Of a stretch of DNA of 64,000 bases, positions 1 through 8,939 are shown in pieces; the stretch's first letter is position 1; every line of letters begins with the position of its first letter. Source of the DNA: Legionella sainthelensi. GTDB lineage: Bacteria; Pseudomonadota; Gammaproteobacteria; Legionellales; Legionellaceae. The DNA lies in contig NZ_LR134388.1 in assembly GCF_900637685.1 (NCBI RefSeq), forward strand, positions 3,499,001 through 3,563,000, written 5' to 3'. Both the position numbers and the translations under genes were made by a program. Below the pieces are notes generated by a model, which searched no databases, was not told where the DNA came from, and worked only from the letters and a program-made list of their open reading frames with translations.

Positions 1-373
1 AATTATTGGAATGTTGTGAATATTTATAATGATCTAAAATGGGTTTGAACCATACATCATTAGAATAAATTAATTCATCACATTTATCTTTTAATTCAGT
101 ACATAACCATCCATCAGGATCGTATTGGGTTAAGGCCCAATCCATGATATCTAGACTTTCATCAATGACACGACCATCTGCTAAAATTAATACAGGAACC
201 GTTCCTTTTGGCGAAGCCAAAAGCATTTCCTGAGGTTTTTGTTTTAATATAACCTCTTGTTGCACCACTTTAATATGCGAATATGCAAGCGCCATTCTTG
301 CTCTAATGGCATAAGGACAACGTCTAAAAGTATAAAGTATTGGATAATCCACTAGCTGCACATTAGGAGTCAT
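1..373 (-). CDS. Glutathione S-transferase-like protein, N-terminal part (cut by window edge)
   Basis: The reading frame is open from an ATG at 373 down to the first base of the window, so 124 codons are visible and the C-terminal domain is missing. The N-terminus has a thioredoxin/glutaredoxin-type fold signature: a short beta strand followed by FRRCPYAIRARMALAY (a CPYA redox-like motif at the start of helix 1), then a SPKGTVPVLIL segment with the cis-proline that contacts glutathione in this fold, then a DESLDIMDWAL helix. This order is typical of the GST N-terminal domain, especially the glutaredoxin 2-like and omega/stringent-starvation-like branches. The substrate cannot be inferred. It is transcribed away from the small gene at 586. 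Confidence 0.8.
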   Translation of the reverse strand, partial: MTPNVQLVDYPILYTFRRCPYAIRARMALAYSHIKVVQQEVILKQKPQEMLLASPKGTVPVLILADGRVIDESLDIMDWALTQYDPDGWLCTELKDKCDELIYSNDVWFKPILDHYKYSQHSNN

Positions 374-585
374 AATATTTTAATCATTATAGAAAATTTT
401 ATTCGACATAAAAACCCACCTTATTTGTTTCTATCGAACTGGTGTTAAATATAGGTAAATAATTTTTAATTGACAATCTATAATGAAAATCGCTGAATAC
501 CATATGCACCGCTTTGAGTTCAGCTAAGTTTTTCTTAACAATTATGCTGCATAATTATCCCTCGTTTATTTTTTAGGAGTCCAAT

Positions 586-885
586 ATGTTTGCAAAAAAA
601 GACCACAGTAATTTGAAAGCAAGGGCAGAGAAACTTTGGGATAATATATGTGTCTATCGCAAAGACGCCGCCAAACAGATTAGTAAAAGTTATGGCCATG
701 ACTTGACAGAAATTATTAACACCATACAAACTTTTCCTGGAGTAAAATCTTACAGCGGGCATCAAAGTGGTAAAAAAGGGGACGGAGAAAATAAGTCAGC
801 AATGAAAGTGCTTGATAATGCAATTCTTCACCTAAAAAATTGCCTCGCTCATACAGATGAAGCGGATTACTCAATGAGATATTAA
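586..885 (+). CDS. Hypothetical protein, 99 aa
   Basis: A small soluble protein, lysine- and histidine-rich, with no signal peptide or membrane segment and no domain I recognise. The start is supported by a good ribosome binding site (TTAGGAG, about 7 bases before the ATG). The first 45 residues are mostly helical, then come a Gly/Lys/Ser-rich linker (GHQSGKKGDGENKS) and a second helix. It is divergent from the GST-like gene and is followed by a weak stem-loop. The reverse-strand open frame over the same region has no ribosome binding site. No function can be assigned. Confidence 0.65.
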   Translation: MFAKKDHSNLKARAEKLWDNICVYRKDAAKQISKSYGHDLTEIINTIQTFPGVKSYSGHQSGKKGDGENKSAMKVLDNAILHLKNCLAHTDEADYSMRY

Positions 886-908
886 TCAGTAACACGAATT
901 CGATATAA

Positions 909-940
909 AAAACAGGTTAATTTCTATATTGAACTGTTTT
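909..940. terminator. Stem-loop downstream of the 99-aa gene, possible terminator
   Basis: AAAACAGGTT pairs with AACTGTTTT (one bulged G) around an AT-rich loop, 24 bases after the stop at 885. The tail is only moderately T-rich, so termination is a guess. Confidence 0.35.
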
Positions 941-1023
941 ATGTAGTATTTTCTCCCGCATAAATACTGTACCTCTTCACCTTCGTTAGGAACAGGCTTT
1001 ACGGGAGAAAGTCCATTTAAAAA

Positions 1024-2166
1024 TTAGTTAGGTTTATAAACGACCACGCCAAAATTTTGATCATAAGCTTCCTGAGAGTCTTCAGATAAATCACGAACCC
1101 TACTTAGTACTTCTTTAGGTAACTGTTTAAAAAAGCCTATGCCTTTTCCAGAAGGCCCCTCATGACGAATTTTGTCCACCATCATTTTATCACTTATCTG
1201 AGTAGCCAACCTATTTTCTTCAAATAAAGGAAGTGAAAATGTCTTAGTTGGTGTTTGAGTGACTCGTTGTATATCACGAGAAGGCGTGTCTTGCTTTAAA
1301 AGAACTGAGTCAGCTAATTCAGTTTCAGTTAATGCGATTGCATAAGGCCCAACAAAGAATGAATCACCATGAATTACATCACTACCAATTTTCATAGTAT
1401 AGCCAAATGGTATTTCAAAAGCAGCAAAATCAAATGAACCATTCTCACGTTCAACTCCCAGTATCAATGCACCACTGCACTCAGGTGAGAGCGGTGTAAA
1501 AACATGGGGAAAGGGATGGGTTTCTACGAACAAGCCACCACCACCTCGTTGATGCATCACATAGTCTTGAATATAATCTGCATCCCATTGATATTCAACT
1601 AAATAAAGATTTTCTAAAGATTCATCCGTTACACCATCGAGAGTAAATGATTTTTCTAGAGGAATAAGCTCTGCACCGTATTTAGCTAAAAGTGCTGAAG
1701 GCACAGCCAATGCATTCATTTTAGGAATATTCATCACTTTCACATCAGATGAAATGGTCAATACTCCCAAACCGCCAAAAACGCTGGCATCGCGACCGCT
1801 GACGCCTCGCTCCTGGTTTTTATTTTTCCAAGTAGCCTTTATAGTTAACTCTTGTGGTGAGGTTATTTGAATCGAACTTTTAGATGAAGGTAAATCTAAT
1901 TCACTTATTCCTGTAGCATCCAACATATTGATTTTTGTACCTGCTTTAAGAATAGCATGAGCTTTTGCAGCTTTCATCAATGGCTTGCTTTCTGGCAGAT
2001 CGGGATTTCGTCGATCGACCATCGTAGATTGTAATGCATGCAAATGTTCTCTCACTACCTCAGTTGGTAATTTGCTTTTCATACATGAGGTACAATTACA
2101 AATATTCGTGTTTTTCGCGGAAGAGGATGTATCTTTTTTTGCATTTTTTTCGAAAAGTTCTCTCAT
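1024..2166 (-). CDS. Cupin-like protein of unknown function, paralogue A (380 aa)
   Basis: The protein has no signal peptide or membrane helices. It is clearly paralogous to the 381-aa protein at 3500-4645. Shared features in order are an FGG(L/F)G segment, a GGG-(L/V)-(F/Y)-(V/L)-ETH..FPH block, a Cys-Gly pair about ten residues later, a G....I....(V/A)IH block, and a near-identical C-terminal LP.E.LS..R.LS...QEAYDQ..G.V tail. The ETH/FPH and IH histidines in a predicted all-beta centre suggest a cupin-type metal-binding barrel; that is inference, not a family match I can name. Paralogue A alone has an N-terminal cysteine cluster (CNCTSC). The start is the ATG at 2166. The role is unknown; a secreted substrate is possible in a Legionella background. 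Confidence 0.7.
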   Translation of the reverse strand: MRELFEKNAKKDTSSSAKNTNICNCTSCMKSKLPTEVVREHLHALQSTMVDRRNPDLPESKPLMKAAKAHAILKAGTKINMLDATGISELDLPSSKSSIQITSPQELTIKATWKNKNQERGVSGRDASVFGGLGVLTISSDVKVMNIPKMNALAVPSALLAKYGAELIPLEKSFTLDGVTDESLENLYLVEYQWDADYIQDYVMHQRGGGGLFVETHPFPHVFTPLSPECSGALILGVERENGSFDFAAFEIPFGYTMKIGSDVIHGDSFFVGPYAIALTETELADSVLLKQDTPSRDIQRVTQTPTKTFSLPLFEENRLATQISDKMMVDKIRHEGPSGKGIGFFKQLPKEVLSRVRDLSEDSQEAYDQNFGVVVYKPN

Positions 2167-2395
2167 AATTATTTATGCTCACTTTATGGAAATATATTTA
2201 ATCTTTTTGGTCAAAAAATACCACATGAGCAAATTATATGCTAAAAAAATTAACTAATTATTAAGTGAGCGTGACAACAATCGGAGGGTATTTACTTATT
2301 CGATCTAATATGTTTTGAAAGAACATTTGTTCTTAAGAACTGTAAGGGATTATTTTTAGGTCTAAAGTAATAGTTATTCCTTAAGATCTGATCGT

Positions 2396-3244
2396 CTAGG
2401 AAACCACTAGAAAATTTATTTCCTGATTTTCTACTAACATACAGTGATTGACAGGTACATCAAACCATTCGGAATTAAATGCTGATAAGCGCTCTGAAGC
2501 AACCAGAATCATTGGTGAGTTTTTAATTTTTTTTAACCCCGGGCGTTGAGCATGACGTATTAATGAACTTTCTGTAAGATAATGAAGGCTTTCTGGTTTG
2601 TGGCGCTTTGAATTACAATATCGAGAAACGAGCATGCTTGTGCCATTAGTTAAACAAACATTAAAATAAGATGGCTCTGCATTACTACTATATTGTTTGC
2701 TTAAGTCATTAACTATCTTTAGGGTTTCCATAAATACAGCCGCCACTTCTTTTATTTGAGAGAGATCCCTATTCTTAGCTAATTGCAAAAACAAAGCAAA
2801 AAGATGCTCAGAATCGGTTTCGCCCTGTATCCAGTGATAAATATCATCATCTAATAGATGCCTTAGATGTCGTTTAAGTAAAATAAAATCATGTATCGTC
2901 CCATTATGCATGAACATCCACTCTCCATGGGTAAATGGGTGACAATTATAGGTTGTCACTCCACCTGCACTTGCAGCTCTAACGTGCGCAAAAAAACATG
3001 GAGATTCAATTTTGCAGCATAGATGAAGAAGGTTTCTGTCATTCCACGCCGGATATATTGAGGTAAAAAGACCGGGGGCTTTACCCAGGTGAGGAACATA
3101 CCACCCCAACCCAAAGCCATCGCCATTAGTTCTAACATGAGATTCTTTTGCATGTAAACTTTGCATAATCAGTGAGTTTGAAGGTTTTACCAATACATCT
3201 TCCAGCAGGACTTTATGCCCCATGTAGGCTACCAAACGACACAT
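2396..3244 (-). CDS. Class II (Ntn-type) glutamine amidotransferase, YafJ/EgtC-like
   Basis: This is a stand-alone glutaminase domain of 282 aa. The N-terminus MCRLVAYMG puts the nucleophilic cysteine at position 2, exposed after removal of Met1, as in all class II amidotransferases. Family motifs follow: TNGDGFGLGWY, FAHVRAAS, NCHPF and MFMHNGTI. The length and motifs fit the YafJ/EgtC (GATase_4) group. The acceptor substrate is unknown: no synthetase domain is fused, and the neighbours are two paralogous unknown genes. The ribosome binding site (AAGGGTG) lies about 6 bases before the ATG at 3244. Confidence 0.85.
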   Translation of the reverse strand: MCRLVAYMGHKVLLEDVLVKPSNSLIMQSLHAKESHVRTNGDGFGLGWYVPHLGKAPGLFTSIYPAWNDRNLLHLCCKIESPCFFAHVRAASAGGVTTYNCHPFTHGEWMFMHNGTIHDFILLKRHLRHLLDDDIYHWIQGETDSEHLFALFLQLAKNRDLSQIKEVAAVFMETLKIVNDLSKQYSSNAEPSYFNVCLTNGTSMLVSRYCNSKRHKPESLHYLTESSLIRHAQRPGLKKIKNSPMILVASERLSAFNSEWFDVPVNHCMLVENQEINFLVVS

Positions 3245-3466
3245 ATGTCACCCTTGACTAAACAAAGATATTTATACCTAAATTATAGAACCTAATATTT
3301 TAAAAAAAAGACCACAAACACTTAGGAAACAATCCTAATATTTTTAGTACACTCATCTCATACTTATTTCTGGATTTTCTTTTTCAGCAATAACTGTCTT
3401 TAGGTAATTTACTCAGCCAAGAAGACAATTAAAAACCCAATCGATCATTTTTAGATCAAAATGTGC

Positions 3467-3472
3467 TACAAT
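3467..3472 (+). promoter_or_regulatory. Probable -10 element for paralogue B
   Basis: TACAAT lies 28 bases upstream of the ATG at 3500. An upstream in-frame ATG at 3461 overlaps this element, so it would not be transcribed; this supports 3500 as the start. No convincing -35 box is visible. Confidence 0.4.
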
Positions 3473-3499
3473 GTCTCGTTTTTATTAAAAGGAGACTGT

Positions 3500-4645
3500 A
3501 TGTCAACGCAAAAAATATGTGCCGCCTTAGCAACTGGAAAACATTGTATTGACGCCAGTCATCTCAAACAGGAGCAGATGATAAAATATGCTGACTCTGC
3601 GAAAAATGCTATTGTTAATCGTACATTAGACGATGGGAGTGAAGGCATGGTTGCACATGCTTTATGGCAAGTGCTTGAGCCCCAAAAGGAGAATAGCGGT
3701 CAGTTTAAATTAATTGAAGTCACCAACTTGCAAAGTCAAGATTTACCACCTTCAAAAAGACCTACGGCTCGTTTAGTTCCCCAAGAAACTTTATTTAGTG
3801 CACAATGGTTTACCCAATATGAAATGCCAGCGAGTGCCACGGATGGTAGTTCAAATGCATTTGGAGGGTTTGGAACCATTAAAATGTCATCCCATGATGC
3901 GTTACCTATACCTGTTGTTGATGCGCTTTATGCACCAGATGAGTTTTTAGCAGCATATGGCGTTAAATTGGTTCATTTAACCGAATCCACACAAATTGAT
4001 TTTGGAAAAAGTGCTGATTTGATGTTATTTCAATATGATGTACATACTGAGTATTTTGACAAATATGTTAAAACACCCAAGGGTGGTGGAGTATATCTCG
4101 AAACACACGATGACTTTCCTCATTTAGCCATACCATTGCATCCATCTTGTGGCGGCTCTTATACTGTTGGAAGACAAATTGCTACCAATGAATATGCAAT
4201 TGTTTCCTTTAAAATCAAGTATGGGTGGGCACTTGTGATTGCGCCGGGCGCTATTCATGACGATGCTACATTAACTGGTCCCCATATTATTGGGTTAACA
4301 ACCAATGTAGATGCAACACACGTAAATACAGCATTGATGCGAACAAAAGATGGCCGTCTTATGGATGCGGTGTTGATAAATCCCACTTCTGAACGTTTGT
4401 CAGGTGATGGCATTACCAGCATTAAGGAATGTAAAGCATTGTTGTTTGCACAATCCAAAATAGACAGAAAAACCAATTTAGAAAGTCTAGCCCGGTCTGC
4501 TGACAAACATCCTGAAAAAGAACGATTACAAATTTTAAATTACCTAAAATCGTTGCCTCCAGAGACATTGTCTGAGCTTCGCCATCTATCTGATACAGCT
4601 CAAGAAGCCTACGATCAGACCTTAGGGCTTGTATTATTCCAATAA
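3500..4645 (+). CDS. Cupin-like protein of unknown function, paralogue B (381 aa)
   Basis: Paralogue of the gene at 1024-2166 and nearly the same length. The start at 3500 is chosen because AAAAGGAG sits 5 bases before it, while the in-frame ATG 39 bases earlier lies on the likely -10 box. It has the same GGG-VYLETHDDFPH block, Cys-Gly, IAPGAIHDD block and C-terminal LPPETLSELRHLSD/QEAYDQ tail. The central region is predicted beta-rich with conserved histidines, consistent with a cupin barrel. It has no signal peptide and no membrane segment. The two copies flank the glutamine amidotransferase gene in opposite orientations. Function unknown. Confidence 0.72.
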   Translation: MSTQKICAALATGKHCIDASHLKQEQMIKYADSAKNAIVNRTLDDGSEGMVAHALWQVLEPQKENSGQFKLIEVTNLQSQDLPPSKRPTARLVPQETLFSAQWFTQYEMPASATDGSSNAFGGFGTIKMSSHDALPIPVVDALYAPDEFLAAYGVKLVHLTESTQIDFGKSADLMLFQYDVHTEYFDKYVKTPKGGGVYLETHDDFPHLAIPLHPSCGGSYTVGRQIATNEYAIVSFKIKYGWALVIAPGAIHDDATLTGPHIIGLTTNVDATHVNTALMRTKDGRLMDAVLINPTSERLSGDGITSIKECKALLFAQSKIDRKTNLESLARSADKHPEKERLQILNYLKSLPPETLSELRHLSDTAQEAYDQTLGLVLFQ

Positions 4646-4832
4646 ATGGTTATGAGGTATTGTCAGACAATTTCTCCTGACAATATCAAATAAATCATGT
4701 GATAAGAATTAAAGTTGACAAATAGAAAGAACAAATTATTCTCATAGTGAGTAATGAATAAGTCATATTACTTTCATTTGCATCATAAAAACCAAAAATG
4801 AAGTTTGGTATTACAATAAAAGGAATTTAAAC

Positions 4833-5675
4833 ATGTTAAAAAGCGTCGTCAATACTGCAAAAGCAAAACAACCAATCGCGACTACGGGTATGTTCGCTCA
4901 TACCTACTATTGGCTAACATCTCCCTCGGGAGACCAAATATATCAAAATCCTGCCTATGAGAAGGAGCAAAACCAAGATAGAGAAACTGCAATTTACTTT
5001 ATTCATGGTACAGCCGATCAAGCTTCAGCCTTTCAACTTGTTGCAGACCGCTTAATTCAAAAGGAACTTCCTAATGAAATTTCCACCTTAAATCTGCTCT
5101 CTTTTGATCAGCGTTATCAGGGAAAAAGTATCGTGTTTTTTGCAGAGCAACTTAGAGAAAAAATAAGGGCAAACCAGCATCAACGGGTCATTTTGATTGC
5201 TCACTCGCGAGGAGGGTTGGTTGCTTCTTATTTTGCAGAATTTTTGGCAAAACAAGCGGGTATTGAAGTACCTCTCATCATGACAATAGGTACACCATTT
5301 AATGGCTCATATCTTGCAATAAACCTATTGTCCTGGTTTTCCAATTCAATAAAGGAAATGAAAATTGACAGTGACTTTCTGAGCAAATTAAAGAAAAAAA
5401 TAATGGGAGAGTCATTAAGTAGCTATCATTTTTTCATCGCGACAGAAGATGCTATTGTACCTGGAGAGTCTGGATTTATTCAGGAGTATGTCAAAAATCA
5501 TCCAAATTCGCTAACTATTTTAGATAGGCACGGCCACCTTTCTGTGATGTCTTCTCATCGATTGGTATCTCATATTGCCGCTTTGCTCAGCACACATTTT
5601 CATTCCCAGGTTAATTCAGAAGTAATCGTTTCCAAGCTGGCAGAATACACTTTGATTGAAAATTATTCTTCCTAA
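4833..5675 (+). CDS. Alpha/beta hydrolase (putative lipase/esterase)
   Basis: A 280-aa protein with an alpha/beta-hydrolase layout: an oxyanion-hole strand YFIHGTADQ, a nucleophile elbow LIAHSRGG with the likely catalytic Ser at about residue 125, an acid in TEDAIVP (Asp about 206), and a catalytic His in DRHGHLSVMSS (about 233-235). The Ser-Arg-Gly-Gly elbow and TIGTPFNG strand resemble the PGAP1/LCAT-like lipases. There is no signal peptide. It starts at an ATG preceded by AAAAGGAA. It stands alone between two unknown genes on the same strand. A role as a secreted phospholipase-type effector is possible but not shown by the sequence. Confidence 0.78.
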   Translation: MLKSVVNTAKAKQPIATTGMFAHTYYWLTSPSGDQIYQNPAYEKEQNQDRETAIYFIHGTADQASAFQLVADRLIQKELPNEISTLNLLSFDQRYQGKSIVFFAEQLREKIRANQHQRVILIAHSRGGLVASYFAEFLAKQAGIEVPLIMTIGTPFNGSYLAINLLSWFSNSIKEMKIDSDFLSKLKKKIMGESLSSYHFFIATEDAIVPGESGFIQEYVKNHPNSLTILDRHGHLSVMSSHRLVSHIAALLSTHFHSQVNSEVIVSKLAEYTLIENYSS

Positions 5676-5894
5676 CTAGATGTTGACAATTTACGCAAAG
5701 TTGCCTATTTTATGGACTGATTCTGAGTCATCAGATTAAAATTTTTAGGAACATCTGAGGTACGCGTAGGCTGCATGAAAATACCCTCTATAGATCACTA
5801 TTGGATCATGCCGAAATGGTTATAGATATTAAAAACTTAAATAATTTTTTAACAATTTTATTATTAAATTATCGATCAAAATAACACCTTAGTG

Positions 5895-5900
5895 TATAAT
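5895..5900 (+). promoter_or_regulatory. Probable -10 element upstream of the two-helix membrane protein
   Basis: A perfect TATAAT lies 60 bases upstream of the start at 5961 in an AT-rich leader. The -35 region is not clear. Confidence 0.4.
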
Positions 5901-5960
5901 TGTTGTTCTTTTGTCTTAATGAGATAGCTTATTTCGAGTTATCAAAAAATGGAGAGTGAT

Positions 5961-6506
5961 ATGCCCGAGTTTTTCAAAAAGTCAAAAACACCTAATCCTA
6001 AAAAGAATTTTTTCCAAAATTATGCGGACCATCTTAATTATCTAGAAGAAGAAATTAAAGAGGCCTGGGAAAAAATGCAAAAGACAAAGACGCTGGAAGA
6101 GCAATTAAATTTAATTGGTGATGAAGCTTTAAAACGCCTAAACATTTTTGAAAAACTACGCGACGGTCATGATTATATGGATGAAGTCGTTGGCGCAACA
6201 GCACTACCGGCAATGGGAATGATTGTTTCAATTGCTTCATTTGCTGCTGCAGCATGGGAAGGCGCTCACGCATTAGCAATTCATTTGAACTTAGCAAAAA
6301 AAGATGGCGAAGATCACAAAGAAAATGCAGGAAACTTATTATTACTTTCCGCTGCAAGCTTTGTTCTTTCCGTCGCAAGCTTCCTCAAATCGGCGCTAAG
6401 TATGATCACCAGACCTATTATTACCGCTGTTTGCGGTTATGCAAAACAAGATACCGTTCGTTTCCATAACGATGAATCTGTTGAAGGTCTTGTTGCTAGA
6501 ATTTAA
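5961..6506 (+). CDS. Small membrane protein with N-terminal coiled coil, 181 aa
   Basis: The start at 5961 is preferred over the ATG 12 bases upstream because GGAGAG lies 4 bases before it and overlaps the upstream start. After a Lys-rich N-terminus there is an acidic amphipathic helix (about residues 30-60, likely coiled coil). Two hydrophobic segments follow, about 68-95 (Ala/Gly-rich) and about 110-145. The short C-terminal tail is polar. No enzyme motif is present. The hairpin topology with a cytosolic-like coiled coil would suit a membrane-associated or secreted effector-type protein, but no family is recognised. Confidence 0.65.
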   Translation: MPEFFKKSKTPNPKKNFFQNYADHLNYLEEEIKEAWEKMQKTKTLEEQLNLIGDEALKRLNIFEKLRDGHDYMDEVVGATALPAMGMIVSIASFAAAAWEGAHALAIHLNLAKKDGEDHKENAGNLLLLSAASFVLSVASFLKSALSMITRPIITAVCGYAKQDTVRFHNDESVEGLVARI

Positions 6507-6529
6507 ATAGAAACCTTTATTTCTTCAGC

Positions 6530-6555
6530 CCGGATTAGGCAAAGCCGTAATCCGG
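6530..6555. repeat. GC-rich hairpin, resembling a dispersed intergenic palindrome
   Basis: CCGGATTA-GGC-AAA-GCC-g-TAATCCGG forms a nearly perfect hairpin 24 bases after the stop at 6506. The sequence is much more GC-rich than its surroundings and resembles the dispersed CCGGATTA/TAATCCGG palindromes found in Legionella intergenic regions (recalled, not checked). It may also act as a terminator between the convergent genes. Confidence 0.5.
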
Positions 6556-6623
6556 ACTACATCGATACATAACGCATTACTCATACGTTCACGTAATGAA
6601 CACACTGTCGTAGCCCAATTTTT

Positions 6624-8003
6624 TCAATGACGATGTAAAAAAGAACAAAAAATATTTTGTGGATCATAATGTTTTTTTAAACCAATCCAATCTTCATATC
6701 GCTCTTCAAAATGGTTTTTCCAAAATTGTGTTTTTGGGGATTCCCCTAAATACCCAGAAAGATAACGTTTCCCTCCATTGGGCAAAAAAATTGAGTCCAA
6801 ATATTGAATTGTTTGCAAACAGCCAGGAATGAATGCTGGGGGCAGCCCCGGATTTAAGATCATTAAAGCAAAAATATCATTACTTTTAGGAAGTTGTAAA
6901 AAGCCTGCCGGAGAAATAGAGGCGACCGCTGCAATATGAACTACAGAAGCATAGTGTATGGGTAAGGTATCCAGCAATGCATCTAAACTCTCTAATTGGG
7001 AACCCGGTATAAAACACTCATACCATGGATGTTGTAAGTCCCATTGCCCTGCAACTTTCATTGCAGTAAAACGTGGATCATGGCGATGTAAATACGAATG
7101 CATCGACTCATCTTGAGTATGTAATAAGCGCCAGGGGCGTAATTCTAAACTGCTGAAATCCGGTGCAAACTCATTATACTCTAGAGAAACATGAATCGCA
7201 TAAAGCCATTGAGCAAAAGGCAGGCGGCCTGTTTCTGATAATTTTGCTCCTTGTATTGCGGGTGTACAAAAAGATTCTAAAAAATCAGCTTTCGTTCTGC
7301 ATAAATGTAAATCATGAAGCCAGCTTTCTTTATCAAGATAAACTAAAAAAAAGGTTCTGACAAAGTTGCAACATGATCTTAATGCAATACATGCTTGAGT
7401 AATAAGACCAAAACGTCCTTGTCCACCCAAACAGGCTTGCATTAGCGAAGATTGGCTATCAACCTGAATTAACTCTCCATTTGCCTGGATTATTTTCAAC
7501 GAGTTTACATGTGCAGTCACACTTCCGTATTTAAATGAAGAAGCACCTATACCTCCGGCAGAAATCACGCCACCAACAGACAAATTGCAATTATTAGGTA
7601 CTACATAAGGAATTAATGATTGTTGCAATGTCTTTTCTAATAAAGAACTCCAAGAAGCATTTGCTTCAACCCATATGGAATGAGAGTCTACTTCTGATAC
7701 GGAGTCAAAGTGTTTCATATTAAGAATTACTCCTCCGGGTACTGTAAGAGATTGTCCAGATTGACTCATTCCATACCCACGCAAAGTCACAGGTAATTGA
7801 TTTGCATGAGCATGTTGTATTAATAATTGCGCGGACTCTGTTGTTTTGGGTTCAAAGACAGCTACTGGATTCGAGTGAGTAAGCTTACCAAAATCGTCAC
7901 AAAATGAAGCAAGCGTCTGCTCATCATGGAGCAGCGCTTGCCCTATTTTTTTATTACACTGCTTTATCTGAAATAAATTCCACTTGTTCTTTGTTTGCGG
8001 CAT
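6624..8003 (-). CDS. FAD-linked oxidase (PCMH/berberine-bridge-like fold)
   Basis: An FAD-dependent oxidoreductase of about 459 aa. The N-terminal half has the PCMH FAD-binding pattern: VAVFEPKTTESAQLLI, then PVTLRGYGMSQSGQS (pyrophosphate-binding loop), then LSVGGVISAGGIGASSFKYG and QACLGGQGRFGLIT. The C-terminus ends YDPQNIFCSF, the usual end of the cap domain in this family. The Gly-rich loop has no clear His for bicovalent flavin attachment. The start at 8003 is chosen because AAGGAA lies 8 bases upstream; it overlaps the end of the preceding HDO-like gene by 50 bases, implying translational coupling. The substrate is unknown; the context suggests a tailoring oxidase in a kynurenine-linked pathway. 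Confidence 0.8.
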   Translation of the reverse strand: MPQTKNKWNLFQIKQCNKKIGQALLHDEQTLASFCDDFGKLTHSNPVAVFEPKTTESAQLLIQHAHANQLPVTLRGYGMSQSGQSLTVPGGVILNMKHFDSVSEVDSHSIWVEANASWSSLLEKTLQQSLIPYVVPNNCNLSVGGVISAGGIGASSFKYGSVTAHVNSLKIIQANGELIQVDSQSSLMQACLGGQGRFGLITQACIALRSCCNFVRTFFLVYLDKESWLHDLHLCRTKADFLESFCTPAIQGAKLSETGRLPFAQWLYAIHVSLEYNEFAPDFSSLELRPWRLLHTQDESMHSYLHRHDPRFTAMKVAGQWDLQHPWYECFIPGSQLESLDALLDTLPIHYASVVHIAAVASISPAGFLQLPKSNDIFALMILNPGLPPAFIPGCLQTIQYLDSIFLPNGGKRYLSGYLGESPKTQFWKNHFEERYEDWIGLKKHYDPQNIFCSFLHRH

Positions 8004-8715
8004 CTTGAAAATTCCTTTGTTTGGCCAATTCGAGTCTTCGATTACAAGCAATGATTAATCCATCAAACATAGTGTTAAATGCATCGTAACAACGGTCAAT
8101 CATTTTTAATGCTTCACGTCGTGTATGGATAGGTACTTGTCTTGAAAACAATGAGCGTTCCATTTCCTCCTCAAACAAGGCATGTGCCATTTCTACTTCC
8201 AGATGTGAGGTAGAAAAATATTTTAGGTTCTTATCATGTCCTGTTTTTTTCATCTGTTTTGATACTTTTTCAAAGAAAACATGACCAGAGGATTCAATTG
8301 TTAAAAGAAGAACAATATTCAGAATTTCATCATTTGCTTTATAAACTTCAGCTAAAATAGCGTAAGCAGCATCACGAGTTAATTGACTTTCTTTACTATA
8401 AAGCCAACTGACATCATTTGTATCACATGTTGGTTCTATATTGACTGCTCCCATATATTTTTTGTCATGCAAAAACCATTTTTCATGGCCAGCATCTTCA
8501 AGCCTATGATGGCGAGCCACTTTTTTAAGATAAGGGTCGCTAACTCGCTCTTCATTTATTCTTAAAATATCTTGGAAAGTCATTGCCCAAAAAGTAAGTT
8601 CGGGGACAAAGTAACTTAACTCTTCTAAACTGTTCAATTGTTCCAGTATTGCAAAAAAAGGATGATCCATGAATTCTTGTTGTTTGGAATCAATATAATC
8701 TTGTATGATTTTCAT
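7954..8715 (-). CDS. Haem-oxygenase-like (HDO/TENA-fold) putative di-iron protein
   Basis: An all-helical 253-aa protein with spaced carboxylate and histidine motifs typical of the haem-oxygenase-like di-iron oxidase group: HHRLEDAGHEKW (about 69-80), ESSGHVFFE (about 141-149) and HLEVEMAH (about 171-178). Known HDO members (UndA, BesC, SznF) use O2 for oxidative C-C cleavage or N-oxygenation. The substrate here cannot be read from the sequence. It lies between kmo (225-base gap) and the FAD oxidase (50-base overlap), all on the minus strand. GGAGATG precedes the ATG at 8715. A purely structural TENA-like role is the alternative. Confidence 0.65.
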   Translation of the reverse strand: MKIIQDYIDSKQQEFMDHPFFAILEQLNSLEELSYFVPELTFWAMTFQDILRINEERVSDPYLKKVARHHRLEDAGHEKWFLHDKKYMGAVNIEPTCDTNDVSWLYSKESQLTRDAAYAILAEVYKANDEILNIVLLLTIESSGHVFFEKVSKQMKKTGHDKNLKYFSTSHLEVEMAHALFEEEMERSLFSRQVPIHTRREALKMIDRCYDAFNTMFDGLIIACNRRLELAKQRNFQDAANKEQVEFISDKAV

Positions 8716-8939
8716 AATACATCTCCATGCGAAATAAATTTGTTGGACATTATTACTAATGCATCTTGCATACCAACTTTTTTATTCTTTATTTTCAAAA
8801 ATCACTCAAAAAGCAATATTCATGGTCTTTTTTTTGTAAGATTCAACCAAAAAAATGGATAAAATGACAAAAAAACACCTCTCCATGTCAAAATTTTGAC
8901 AAAGCAATCCCCTTGAATTTTCTATTTAATTTAAAAAAA

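Noticed and set aside
535-765. Minus-strand 76-codon frame opposite the 99-aa gene
   Set aside because: No ribosome binding site; the plus-strand gene has a strong one.
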